Below are positions 17,601 through 23,746 of a stretch of 37,171 nt of DNA, piece after piece. The notes under the pieces were generated by a model, which saw only the letters and a program-made list of their open reading frames with translations, did no database searches and was not told where the DNA came from. The DNA lies in assembly GCA_017549185.1 (NCBI GenBank), contig JAFYVJ010000065.1, positions 1 through 37,171 of the forward strand. Reading direction: 5' to 3'. The stretch comes from Roseburia sp. Its GTDB lineage: Bacteria > Bacillota > Clostridia > Lachnospirales > Lachnospiraceae. Within the stretch, counting starts at the first letter, position 1. Every line of letters starts with the position of its first letter. The position numbers and the translations under genes are program-made.

Positions 17601-18056
17601 TTTAATCTTTTTAGTATCAACAACTACTTTTTCTTTTGGAATATCTCCTTCTGAAAAATGACGCTCTTCATATTGCTTTCCATAGCAATAATCAACCCAT
17701 TCAATAAACTCAAATAAACTACGCAATGCCATAAGCGCATCACTTGCGCTCACGCTACGTTCTGTATGAACTGCCAAATTTCCTAACTTCACAATAAACG
17801 GTAGTTTTCCCCATGTATTATAATCCACAGAAAAACGAAAGCTTGGCTCGTGTATTAACGATTGCAAATTGTCTTTGTATGGCATCTGCATAGAAGTATC
17901 TGCAGAGTATACCCATTTCACCGCTAACTCCAATGCCTTTCTGCTACCAACTGCTGCCATCGCCGGAGAAGTCGCATAAACTTTTTCTGCTTCTATCGCA
18001 GCATCTGCAAATAACACATATTCTTTTTGTCCTTTCAAAAACTCAAAATTTGCCAT
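14682..18056 (-). CDS. hsdR: Type I restriction enzyme, R subunit
   Basis: This is an 1124-residue motor and nuclease subunit. The N-terminus resembles DUF4145 (MAAVGSRKALELAVKWVY). A coiled coil follows at about 150-190, then the PD-(D/E)xK nuclease with YVDYVLFGKDG and AVIEAKRTS near residue 255. Helicase motifs are VMATGTGKTRT (about 372), IIVDESHRS (about 472), GLTATP, TIIFAQNKKHAEF and QMIGRGTRLAP. The C-terminal portion is helical, as in EcoEI-type R subunits. It translocates and cuts DNA unmethylated by the HsdM/HsdS complex. The ATG at 18056 has AGGAGG at eight bases. It sits 23 bp after hsdS2 and 24 bp before the helicase gene. All key motifs are intact, so it looks functional. Confidence 0.95.
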   Translation of the reverse strand: MANFEFLKGQKEYVLFADAAIEAEKVYATSPAMAAVGSRKALELAVKWVYSADTSMQMPYKDNLQSLIHEPSFRFSVDYNTWGKLPFIVKLGNLAVHTERSVSASDALMALRSLFEFIEWVDYCYGKQYEERHFSEGDIPKEKVVVDTKKIKEQESLLGEKDAEIEKLRKQIAAMAEQFTASKEENQQSRNFEAEDISEFLTRKKYIDVDLKQLGWKFEGSDADVWEEYEVDGMAGVLGQKGYVDYVLFGKDGLPLAVIEAKRTSKDPNIGRKQALLYADCLQKKFGRRPMMFTTNGFETYFWDDQTSPQRRVSEVFSKDDLQRLMNRRTERKPLNEISINDKITDRYYQKEAIRAVCDHIEQGFRTNLLVMATGTGKTRTASSLTDVLSRGGYVTNVLFLADRTALVKQAKDDFKNYLPDMSLCNLCSSKDDKTARIVFSTYPTMLNAIDECKTKEGTPLFTPTHFDLIIVDESHRSIFKKYRTIFEYFDAYLVGLTATPKTDVDRNTYDFFEMENGVPTYAYDYETAVNEDHVLVPYYNYEVKTKFLEEGITYDDLSEEDKARYEDDFAEDGYMPDFIPSAELNKFVFNETTVDVVLQDLMERGIKVEGGDLIGKTIIFAQNKKHAEFILERFNKLYPQYKGTFAQRIICDDTYAQTIIDDFKQPEKEPRIAVSVDMMDTGIDVPECVNLVFFKKIRSKTKFWQMIGRGTRLAPKLNCVDCINGEYIGKKYFMIFDYCGNFEYFRQKPNGFEGSDTKSLSENIFGKKVRLAVAMQESAFADDSYQNWRKQLVEECNEQVRMLNTELVSVKLKREFVERYSKIENFTYISEGAKGELITHVAPLVYMNEADEYAKRFDNFMYGMMIAHIEAMPAFKHAKKQLCDIAAAFERKITIPQIKVKLPIIKEINTDSYWAANDILLFEQTRRELRDLMKFLVDDGPVRKPIITKLADPILDMTEGQKLDPAYDFEDYKKKVNRYVNEHGNSIAIHKLTHNIPLTAGDYAELERVLTEELGSKEDYQREYGDTPFGLLVRKIAKLDHNAAMEAFSTFINDASLNQKQIAFVHKIINHIEQNGYMEDIKELMKPPFDKPISFVKLFDARTRTALMEKINEIKENAVNVVA

Positions 18057-18079
18057 CTTGCGTTCCTCCTAACTACCCA

Positions 18080-19240
18080 TCATGTAATTAAAACAATATA
18101 TATATTCGTTGTTGCTATTTCCTTAAATTTTGATTTGTCGGTCTGTTTCTTAAATTCTACATATGCTTCTTGTCTTTCGTATGTAGCATTTGGAATTAAA
18201 TAGTTCTCAATATCTTTTGTGCTTATATTAGGTTGTGAACATCCAATACTGCAAGTTTCAACATATCTTGTAAAATCATCTGTCATTAAACAACCATATA
18301 TAAACTCAAGAAAAACTGATTTTTCTTTTTTTGCAACAATTCTACCCACTCTTTGATTTAAAAGGCAAGGCAAATCGCTCGGTTTAACAATACAAGCCTT
18401 TACATTTCCTAATGATTGGATCATCGGACGGGTTAGAGCAATAACAATATCGCCCTCATTTAACATAAATTTTGAATATTTTTCATCAAATCCTTCAGGC
18501 AAATAATTGGTTGTTTCCCAACTTACATTATCTAAATACACATTTCCTATCTGCAAAATTTTTATTGCACCATCATTAGAAATGTCACCACTTTTAAATG
18601 AATACCCACCTGTGACATTGCACATTTCTCTAATAGGAATTTTATTTTCCTCACTACCAAAGAGCTCGACAAATCGGGCTTTGATAAGATTATCTAAATT
18701 ATTTAATTCCTGATTTCGATTACTAATAATGTTTTGAATTTTACCAAATAATTCAACAATTTTTTTTTGCTTTTCTAATTTAGGCATTGGTATCTCAATA
18801 TCTCCGACATCTTTCAATGACAGATTCAACTGAGCCACGCCCTGTTTTTTTCTTTCAATCTGTTCTTTTACGATATTGGAAGTTAAAATCAACTTAATAT
18901 ATGGCAAATGAACATTTTCATCGTGTATTCTAATTATCGCCAAGGCTTGATTTGTATTGGCAGGTAACATTTCCTCCGTCACGATTGCTACACGTCCAAT
19001 CGCCCCGGCAATAGAAAACAAAACATCTCCACACTCTAGTTGTGAACGTTTTAATTTATCATTACACTCCTCAGAAATATGTGTAACTTTGTCTGCAATA
19101 AAGCAGCCATTCTCATCAAAACATTCTATTTTCAAAAAATTTACACCTATATCCTGAAATTCGTATCCCAACGTGGTTGGTGTAGTACCTTTGGTAATTA
19201 CTTTTGCAATATTAGCAATTTTTACCAGTGTATCACTCAT
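18080..19240 (-). CDS. hsdS: Type I restriction specificity subunit, second copy, altered C-terminus
   Basis: This is a 386-residue specificity subunit with two target-recognition domains. The first ends in the conserved helix NRNQELNNLDNLIKARFVELFG, and the second begins YSFKSGDISNDG. After the second conserved block start (KKQTDKSKF) the sequence changes to KEIATTNIYIVLIT and stops. The roughly 20-residue C-terminal helix seen in the other copy (QKALDEAQLLFDSLMQKYFG) is therefore missing. It may be a silent or donor cassette, or a weak subunit. The ATG at 19240 has GGAGA eight bases upstream. It is separated from the recombinase gene by about 470 bp and is followed by hsdR after 23 bp. A central 33-bp segment is shared with hsdS copy 1. 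Confidence 0.88.
   Translation of the reverse strand: MSDTLVKIANIAKVITKGTTPTTLGYEFQDIGVNFLKIECFDENGCFIADKVTHISEECNDKLKRSQLECGDVLFSIAGAIGRVAIVTEEMLPANTNQALAIIRIHDENVHLPYIKLILTSNIVKEQIERKKQGVAQLNLSLKDVGDIEIPMPKLEKQKKIVELFGKIQNIISNRNQELNNLDNLIKARFVELFGSEENKIPIREMCNVTGGYSFKSGDISNDGAIKILQIGNVYLDNVSWETTNYLPEGFDEKYSKFMLNEGDIVIALTRPMIQSLGNVKACIVKPSDLPCLLNQRVGRIVAKKEKSVFLEFIYGCLMTDDFTRYVETCSIGCSQPNISTKDIENYLIPNATYERQEAYVEFKKQTDKSKFKEIATTNIYIVLIT
18656..18688 (-). repeat. hsdS central direct repeat, copy in hsdS2
   Basis: This 33-bp segment matches 21275-21307 at 31 of 33 positions in the same orientation, including 23 identical bases in a row (18663-18685). It encodes the LIKARFVELFG helix between the two recognition domains. 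A shorter 13-bp match (18128-18140 versus 20810-20822) marks the DKSK block at the gene ends. These are likely sites of hsdS domain exchange. Confidence 0.85.
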
Positions 19241-19437
19241 CTTATCATCTCCACAAATCTAAATATTCTTATTGATTATCGAACGTTTGTTTGTTATAAT
19301 ATATTCAGGTGCTACCACACATTGACGTGTGTATGACATATCTCTATGTCTGGCGGTTCGCTTCTTGCGGAGAGTTCATAGCTCCGATTACATAGATTCA
19401 TCCCTTTAGGGAAATCTTGGAAAGGAGACTATTATAT
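19241..19437 (+). ncRNA. Structured leader of the 33-aa peptide mRNA
   Basis: From the predicted start near 19307 the plus-strand leader is about 130 bases and rich in short stems. These include ACAC-GTGT at 19317-19330, GACATA/TATGTC (19335-19350) and TCCC/GGGA (about 19401-19412). CCTTT at 19403-19407 can pair with the AAAGG of the ribosome binding site (19421-19425), which would hide it. No minus-strand gene lies here apart from the upstream region of hsdS2. The folding is my reading by eye, not a computed structure. Confidence 0.5.
19272..19300 (+). promoter_or_regulatory. Promoter of the 33-aa peptide gene
   Basis: There is a TTGATT -35 (19272-19277), a 17-base spacer and a TATAAT -10 (19295-19300), with TG at 19292-19293 (extended -10). 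It is one of the best promoter matches in the window and points against all neighbouring genes. Confidence 0.8.
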
Positions 19438-19539
19438 ATGCTTACCATAAGTGACCTTATTGCTGTAATTGCACTTTGTGCTACCTTTTATAGTCTTGGT
19501 TATCTGCATGGGCAGCATGATTCCAAGACGCAAAAATAA
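19438..19539 (+). CDS. 33-residue hydrophobic membrane peptide, candidate type I toxin
   Basis: This is a small plus-strand gene in an otherwise minus-strand operon. ATG at 19438 follows AAAGGAG (19421-19427), and TAA is at 19537-19539. The peptide begins MLTISDLIAVIALCATFY, has one predicted membrane segment (about residues 6-23) and ends in a charged tail (HDSKTQK). Length, layout and tail resemble Fst/Ldr-type toxins, though I do not recognise a named family with certainty. Support for a real gene is the promoter, ribosome binding site, terminator overlapping the stop, and structured leader. It sits between the recombinase and hsdS2, so it could act as an addiction element for the hsd locus, or be a small membrane protein of other function. 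Confidence 0.65.
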   Translation: MLTISDLIAVIALCATFYSLGYLHGQHDSKTQK

Positions 19540-19574
19540 CCGCCCTGTCCTGAGAAAACAAGCGGTTATTTTTT
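19532..19574 (+). terminator. Terminator overlapping the peptide stop codon, possibly bidirectional
   Basis: AAAAATAACCGC at 19532-19543 pairs with 19562-19573 (12 bp, 18-base loop), followed by a T on the plus strand. The stem contains the TAA stop. On the minus strand the same stem also ends in five T, so it could stop a convergent antisense RNA or transcription of the hsd operon from the right. Confidence 0.8.
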
Positions 19575-19583
19575 AATGACCTT

Positions 19584-19592
19584 ATTATATCA
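19584..19592 (-). promoter_or_regulatory. Possible antisense promoter facing the peptide gene
   Basis: On the minus strand TGATATAAT is an extended -10; the -35 region 17 bases upstream (CTACCG) is poor. Transcription would start near 19577 and cross the shared terminator stem and then the peptide gene. It could give a short antisense RNA or drive hsdS2. Confidence 0.35.
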
Positions 19593-19693
19593 GGCGAACC
19601 GTCTATCGGTAGCACCTTTTCTATAATTATATTACCACTACACTTTCTCTGTGTCAACTTTACCTATATTCATTTTTCTTTTACAAACAATGT

Positions 19694-19706
19694 CTACAAA
19701 TCCGAA
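19694..19706 (-). repeat. Copy of the hsdS leader sequence just after the recombinase gene
   Basis: CTACAAATCCGAA at 19694-19706, six bases past the recombinase stop, is identical to 21861-21873 in the leader of hsdS copy 1. A 10-of-13 relative sits in the hsdS2 leader (about 19251-19264). The two exact copies flank the hsdS1-recombinase segment and may mark a past duplication or insertion junction. Confidence 0.55.
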
Positions 19707-19712
19707 GTTGTA

Positions 19713-20681
19713 TTACGCAATGAATTTCTGATGGGATGTTTTTACATTTGTTTGATTTACTATTGCATATTTCATTGTAGTGTCAATCTGTGAATGACCT
19801 AATAATTTTTGCACCTGCTCAATTGGCATCCCTTTGTCAATCGCTCTTGTAGCCATTGTTCGTCTAAATTTGTGTGGGTGAATTTTATCCATACTCAACA
19901 ATCTACCTAATTTGCGCATACGGATTTCCACACCACTTATTTTCAACCTATCAAAAGGTGCATCCAATGTAACAAACAGTGCTGGATTATCATCTTTCCT
20001 GCTGCTTAAATATGATTGCAAATGAATTTTGGCCTTAGCATCAAAATATACCCTTCTTTCCTTATCACCCTTGCCAAACACGACGCATTCTCTCGCCTCA
20101 AAGTCTATATCTGAAATGTTCAAATTTACCAACTCTCCAACTCGAATTCCGGTTGAATACAATAAATCAATAATTGCCAAATCTCTTTGGCAATTACACT
20201 TATCACGCAATTGCTCAATAGCCTCATCTGAAATCGTTTCCTTAACCTGTTGTTTCGTTTTAATTTTATGAATTCTTCGCATAGGACTCTTTAGTAAATA
20301 GTCCTCTTCCTCTAACCACGAAAAGAAACTTGAAATATTACGTCTAACATTATCTACCGTTACTTTACTACAATCATTAATTTGCTGATATTCAACCAGA
20401 TAATGCCTTATTTCCTCAGTAGTAATCTTTCGAATTGGCGTAGGAATGGTAAGTAATAATTTTTCTATGGTTGTCCTATAGTATTGAATTGTTCGTTCAG
20501 AGCACCCCTCAATTTGCTTCGCATCCAAAAAAAGCTGCAAATATTCTTGATTACTAATTTCTTTTCTTTCGGATTCATGCTCAGAAAATGTCTGTAATAA
20601 TACCTCTTGCAACTTTTTCATTTGCGATACATTCAGATATTCCGCCATTTCATTGATGATTTTTACTACCTTTTCTTCCAT
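19713..20681 (-). CDS. Tyrosine recombinase/integrase (XerC/D type), hsdS shuffling candidate
   Basis: This is a 322-residue site-specific recombinase. An N-terminal SAM-like core-binding domain (about 43-130) is followed by the catalytic domain. The active-site residues are all visible: R180 in TGIRVGELVNL, K204 in GKGDKERRV, H270 and R273 in HPHKFRRT, H296 in LLGHSQIDTT, and the nucleophile Y305 in MKYA. It is therefore probably active. The ATG at 20681 has AAAGGAGA upstream, but that site lies in the loop of a 9-bp hairpin, which may restrain translation. It lies 56 bp after hsdS1. Recombinases in such loci switch type I specificity by exchanging hsdS halves. Confidence 0.93.
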   Translation of the reverse strand: MEEKVVKIINEMAEYLNVSQMKKLQEVLLQTFSEHESERKEISNQEYLQLFLDAKQIEGCSERTIQYYRTTIEKLLLTIPTPIRKITTEEIRHYLVEYQQINDCSKVTVDNVRRNISSFFSWLEEEDYLLKSPMRRIHKIKTKQQVKETISDEAIEQLRDKCNCQRDLAIIDLLYSTGIRVGELVNLNISDIDFEARECVVFGKGDKERRVYFDAKAKIHLQSYLSSRKDDNPALFVTLDAPFDRLKISGVEIRMRKLGRLLSMDKIHPHKFRRTMATRAIDKGMPIEQVQKLLGHSQIDTTMKYAIVNQTNVKTSHQKFIA

Positions 20682-20711
20682 GTTGGTACTCTCCTTTCAA
20701 TTGTACCAACA
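20681..20711 (-). promoter_or_regulatory. Hairpin presenting the ribosome binding site of the recombinase
   Basis: TGTTGGTAC (20681-20689) and GTACCAACA (20703-20711) are a perfect 9-bp inverted repeat with a 13-base loop holding AAAGGAGA on the minus strand. The right side of the stem on the RNA ends at the A of the start codon. It could limit recombinase translation; a binding site for the recombinase itself is an alternative. Confidence 0.6.
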
Positions 20712-20737
20712 TCCTTCTCCAACTATCTTCAGTTTTC

Positions 20738-21850
20738 TTATCCAAAATATTTTTGCATCAAACTATCAAATAACAATTGTGCTTCATCCAAAGCTTTCTG
20801 CACAGCAACTTTTGATTTGTCGACTTGCGTAACAAAATCAGCAAAGTTATTTTGCTCAGTTATAGGAACCCTTAGAATCTGTATCTCTTGTAAGTTCTTT
20901 ACTGATAATCCTGGTTGTGCTGCTCCTGTTTGATATCTTTTCAAATCAAGATTAATCAAAAGCTGATTCAACCAGATGCTATTCATCTCTACTATTGGTG
21001 TAACTAATAATGCATGTTCAGTATTTTTAAATTTACCCTTTGCATACTGAACATTTCCACTTAAGGCACCTTGTCTACCCACAAGGGAATACTCACCATC
21101 TTGGTTGTATTCAGCCACATAACCTCTAATTCCGTTTCCACCATAACACGGATAACTATGTGTTTTGTTAGGTTCATCTGAAATATCTGATGCAGCTGTA
21201 AAATCTCCTGCTTTTAATATTAGAACATTTTTTAAATCTTTTGTTTCAAGACATTTAGTATTAGTAATGGGATCACCAAACAGCTCGACAAATCGGGCTT
21301 TGATGAGTTCGTCCAGTTTCTTAATTTCCTGTTTTCTATGTTCAATTATTGATTGTACACATGAGATCACATGAACTATCTCTTCGTTCTTAACTTCATC
21401 ATAAACACGTAAATCAAGAGTATCTATATGTTCATTTCTTATATTATTGATATTAGCACCTATAGCTACAGCAGAAATTTTACTTCGATACGTATTGCTC
21501 TGGAAATATTTTCCAAGATATCTTGCAAACTCCTCTTGAGGACGCACCACCTTACAAAAGGCGCCAAATGTACACTCTGTTTCAAAATCCACACTTGCTG
21601 CTTTTCCTACAAGTTGCTTACTACCACTCGAAGCACATACAAGAATGTCACCTCTTTTTAAATACTGTTCTTTTGACACCTTACTTTTATCAACATATAC
21701 AACATCATCAAAATTAATTTTTCCATCATCTATATTATTGGCCCTAAGCAAAATCACAGATGAATCGTTTAGAGAATCATGCAAATCGTCTGGCTTATAC
21801 GACACCCCTCGAACTTGATTTGCAACTTCTTGTATCTTTAATGTTTTCAT
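20738..21850 (-). CDS. hsdS: Type I restriction specificity subunit, first (expressed) copy
   Basis: This is a 370-residue subunit with two recognition domains, each followed by a conserved helix: EHRKQEIKKLDELIKARFVELFG in the centre and TQVDKSKVAVQKALDEAQLL with LFDSLMQKYFG at the end. The layout is complete, unlike copy 2. It determines the DNA target of both methylation and restriction by binding two HsdM and HsdR. The ATG at 21850 has AGGGATGAAG upstream. It lies 55 bp after hsdM, the normal partner position, so this copy is likely the active one. Confidence 0.93.
   Translation of the reverse strand: MKTLKIQEVANQVRGVSYKPDDLHDSLNDSSVILLRANNIDDGKINFDDVVYVDKSKVSKEQYLKRGDILVCASSGSKQLVGKAASVDFETECTFGAFCKVVRPQEEFARYLGKYFQSNTYRSKISAVAIGANINNIRNEHIDTLDLRVYDEVKNEEIVHVISCVQSIIEHRKQEIKKLDELIKARFVELFGDPITNTKCLETKDLKNVLILKAGDFTAASDISDEPNKTHSYPCYGGNGIRGYVAEYNQDGEYSLVGRQGALSGNVQYAKGKFKNTEHALLVTPIVEMNSIWLNQLLINLDLKRYQTGAAQPGLSVKNLQEIQILRVPITEQNNFADFVTQVDKSKVAVQKALDEAQLLFDSLMQKYFG
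21275..21307 (-). repeat. hsdS central direct repeat, copy in hsdS1
   Basis: This is the partner of 18656-18688 (31 of 33 identical; 23 in a row at 21282-21304). Exchange between the two would join the first domain of hsdS1 to the second domain of hsdS2 and excise about 2.6 kb carrying the recombinase and the peptide gene. Confidence 0.85.
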
Positions 21851-21860
21851 CTCTTCATCC

Positions 21861-21873
21861 CTACAAATCCGAA
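21861..21873 (-). repeat. hsdS1 leader repeat
   Basis: This 13-bp sequence is identical to 19694-19706 and lies 11 bases upstream of the hsdS1 start codon. See that entry for the flanking arrangement. Confidence 0.55.
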
Positions 21874-21905
21874 TTTATCATTGAATTTGCACTCCTTTCC
21901 CTACT

Positions 21906-23441
21906 TTACTGAAGCAGTTTTTCCAACTCATCCATCTCTCTTGCCACTTCTTTTTCAAGTTTTCTAAGTTCTGCAAGGATTTCCCAAGTTGACGGATATT
22001 TTACAGCAACATATTCCACTTTTTTATACTTATTAATGGATAAATCATAATCATTATCAATAATTTCCTGCTTAGGTACAAAAAAGCTCTGTTCTGTTCT
22101 TTCTCTTCCTGTTTCATTTTCCAAATCATGAAATCTCTTAATAATATCTGGAATATCGTTATCCTGGATTTCACTTCTCTTATCATCCAAACTATAGCCA
22201 TCTGCTTTCATATCATAGAACCATACGTTATCAGTTCCACCTGCACCTGTCTTTGTAAATACAAGTACCGCTGTTGATACACCTGCATATGGTTTAAATA
22301 CACCGGAAGGCATTGAAATAACGGCCTGCAAGTGATGATTTTCAATAATTTCTTTTCTAATGGATTTATGTGCATTACTACTACCGAATAATACTCCGTC
22401 TGGAACGATACATGCACATCTTCCACCCTTTTTCAATAAGCGTAGGAATAATGCCAAGAATAGTAATTCTGTTTTCTTTGTATTTGTAACTGCTTTCAGA
22501 TTATCATGAATACTTTCTGCATCTACGGTTCCCTTAAATGGTGGATTTGCCAAACATACTGTATATTTTGCACTAGTATCATTCTGCTTAGAAACGCTAT
22601 CCTTATAATCTACATCCGGATTACTAATAGAATGTAACATTAAGTTCATGGCAGAAATTCTAAGCATGGTTCTATCTGTATCAAAACCAGAGAACATCGT
22701 ACTCGCATAGGAGTCCCACTGTTCATTTGTCATTGTGTCTTCATAATTTTTTCTGACATATTCTGCTGCAGACACAAGGAAACCTGCCGTACCACATGCC
22801 GGATCACAAATCAAATCATCTGGTGTTGGTGCAATTAACTCTACCATCATTTCTCTAATATGCTTTGGTGTTCTGAACTGTCCGTTACGTCCTGCGGTGG
22901 CTAATTTACCAAGCATATATTCATATAAATCACCCTGCATATCTCTATCTGAAATATCATGAGTGTATAAATCCTCTAATCCGGTTACAATTTTCTGTAA
23001 TACCTGTGGAGTAGGTACAAGGAACATTGCATCTTCCATGTATCTCGAAAACGCAGTATCTGCGATATTTGCTTCATCAACGATTTCCGTATTTTCTACT
23101 AATTCACCTGCTTCATTAAAATCAGGTAATTTCCCATTCTTTATCTTCTTTACAGCTGGGAATACACGCTGAGAGATAACATCAAAAATTTCTCTTGGGT
23201 CTTTATCTTTGAATTTGCTCCAACGCATTGCCTGTCCCACTTCAGACAATGGGAAAATATTATCTACAGCTTCACCCATCATATTAGCAAATTCTTCATT
23301 CTCCAATTCCTTTTCATCCAAGGATCTTATAAACATCAAATATGTAAGCTGCTCAATTACTGTAATCGGATTCGTAATTCCTCCGGCAGCGATATCATCC
23401 CATATTTTATCTACTTTATTTTTTATAGCTCCTGTTATCAT
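21906..23441 (-). CDS. hsdM: Type I modification methylase, M subunit
   Basis: This is a 511-residue N6-adenine methylase. The N-terminal helical HsdM_N region (KIWDDIAAGGITNPITVIEQLTYLMFIRSLDE) is followed by the SAM-binding motif DLICDPACGTAGFLVSAAEY (about 213) and the catalytic LANPPFKGTVD (about 296). KGGRCACIVPDGVLFG follows. The C-terminus is a coiled coil that contacts HsdS. The ATG at 23441 has AAGGAGA six bases upstream. It follows the XRE regulator by 44 bp, and both belong to one transcript. Motifs are intact, so the system should methylate. Confidence 0.95.
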   Translation of the reverse strand: MITGAIKNKVDKIWDDIAAGGITNPITVIEQLTYLMFIRSLDEKELENEEFANMMGEAVDNIFPLSEVGQAMRWSKFKDKDPREIFDVISQRVFPAVKKIKNGKLPDFNEAGELVENTEIVDEANIADTAFSRYMEDAMFLVPTPQVLQKIVTGLEDLYTHDISDRDMQGDLYEYMLGKLATAGRNGQFRTPKHIREMMVELIAPTPDDLICDPACGTAGFLVSAAEYVRKNYEDTMTNEQWDSYASTMFSGFDTDRTMLRISAMNLMLHSISNPDVDYKDSVSKQNDTSAKYTVCLANPPFKGTVDAESIHDNLKAVTNTKKTELLFLALFLRLLKKGGRCACIVPDGVLFGSSNAHKSIRKEIIENHHLQAVISMPSGVFKPYAGVSTAVLVFTKTGAGGTDNVWFYDMKADGYSLDDKRSEIQDNDIPDIIKRFHDLENETGRERTEQSFFVPKQEIIDNDYDLSINKYKKVEYVAVKYPSTWEILAELRKLEKEVAREMDELEKLLQ

Positions 23442-23485
23442 AAGATTCTCCTTCTATACGCATTCTTGCAATATTTTCACATTCA

Positions 23486-23692
23486 TTATCGTTTAACGTA
23501 AGATATTTCTATATCATATCCTAGTGCCTCAAGCATTTGAACGAATGTTTTATTTACAATACCATCCTGTTTTTTGATAATACGATTCACATACGGACTG
23601 CTTGTTCCTATCTTTTCCGCAACCTGCGCTTGCGTCAATCCAGCCTCTATGCATTTTACTTTCACATCCACTTCAACGTTGTTTCGTACCAT
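23486..23692 (-). CDS. XRE-family helix-turn-helix regulator, control-protein-like
   Basis: This is a 68-residue single-domain Cro/CI-type protein. The recognition helices are seen in LTQAQVAEKIGTSSPYVNRII. It is the first gene of the hsd operon and directly precedes hsdM, like small control proteins of restriction systems that delay nuclease expression until DNA is methylated. The ATG at 23692 has GAGGTGAG five bases upstream. A perfect 11-bp palindrome at 23716-23746 over its promoter is the likely self-operator. Autoregulation is inferred. Confidence 0.85.
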   Translation of the reverse strand: MVRNNVEVDVKVKCIEAGLTQAQVAEKIGTSSPYVNRIIKKQDGIVNKTFVQMLEALGYDIEISYVKR

Positions 23693-23715
23693 AACTCACC
23701 TCACCAAATCAGCGT

Positions 23716-23746
23716 TAATAAATTATACAAAATAGATAATTTATTA
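23716..23746. promoter_or_regulatory. Probable operator: 11-bp perfect inverted repeat
   Basis: TAATAAATTAT at 23716-23726 is the exact reverse complement of 23736-23746, with a 9-base spacer. It overlaps the -10 of the promoter at 23743-23771 and contains a second TATAAT (23722-23727). The placement fits repression by the XRE protein encoded just downstream. The low GC content makes chance pairing easier, so it needs a binding test. Confidence 0.6.

Larger units (their letters stand above)
19307..19617 (+). repeat. Nested long-range inverted repeats around the peptide gene
   Basis: AGGTGCTACC at 19307-19316 is the exact reverse complement of 19608-19617, and CGGTTCGC at 19354-19361 is that of 19594-19601. 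The outer left arm starts at the predicted transcription start and the outer right arm is followed by TTTTCT. A transcript reading past the first terminator could therefore close on itself end to end, as type I toxin mRNAs do. Alternatively they could be ends of a small mobile unit or recombination sites. Confidence 0.65.

Noticed and set aside
18656-21307. Inversion of hsdS as in classic phase-variable loci
   Set aside because: Both hsdS copies and their repeats are in direct orientation; I found no inverted copy of the repeat inside the window, so simple inversion is not supported here.
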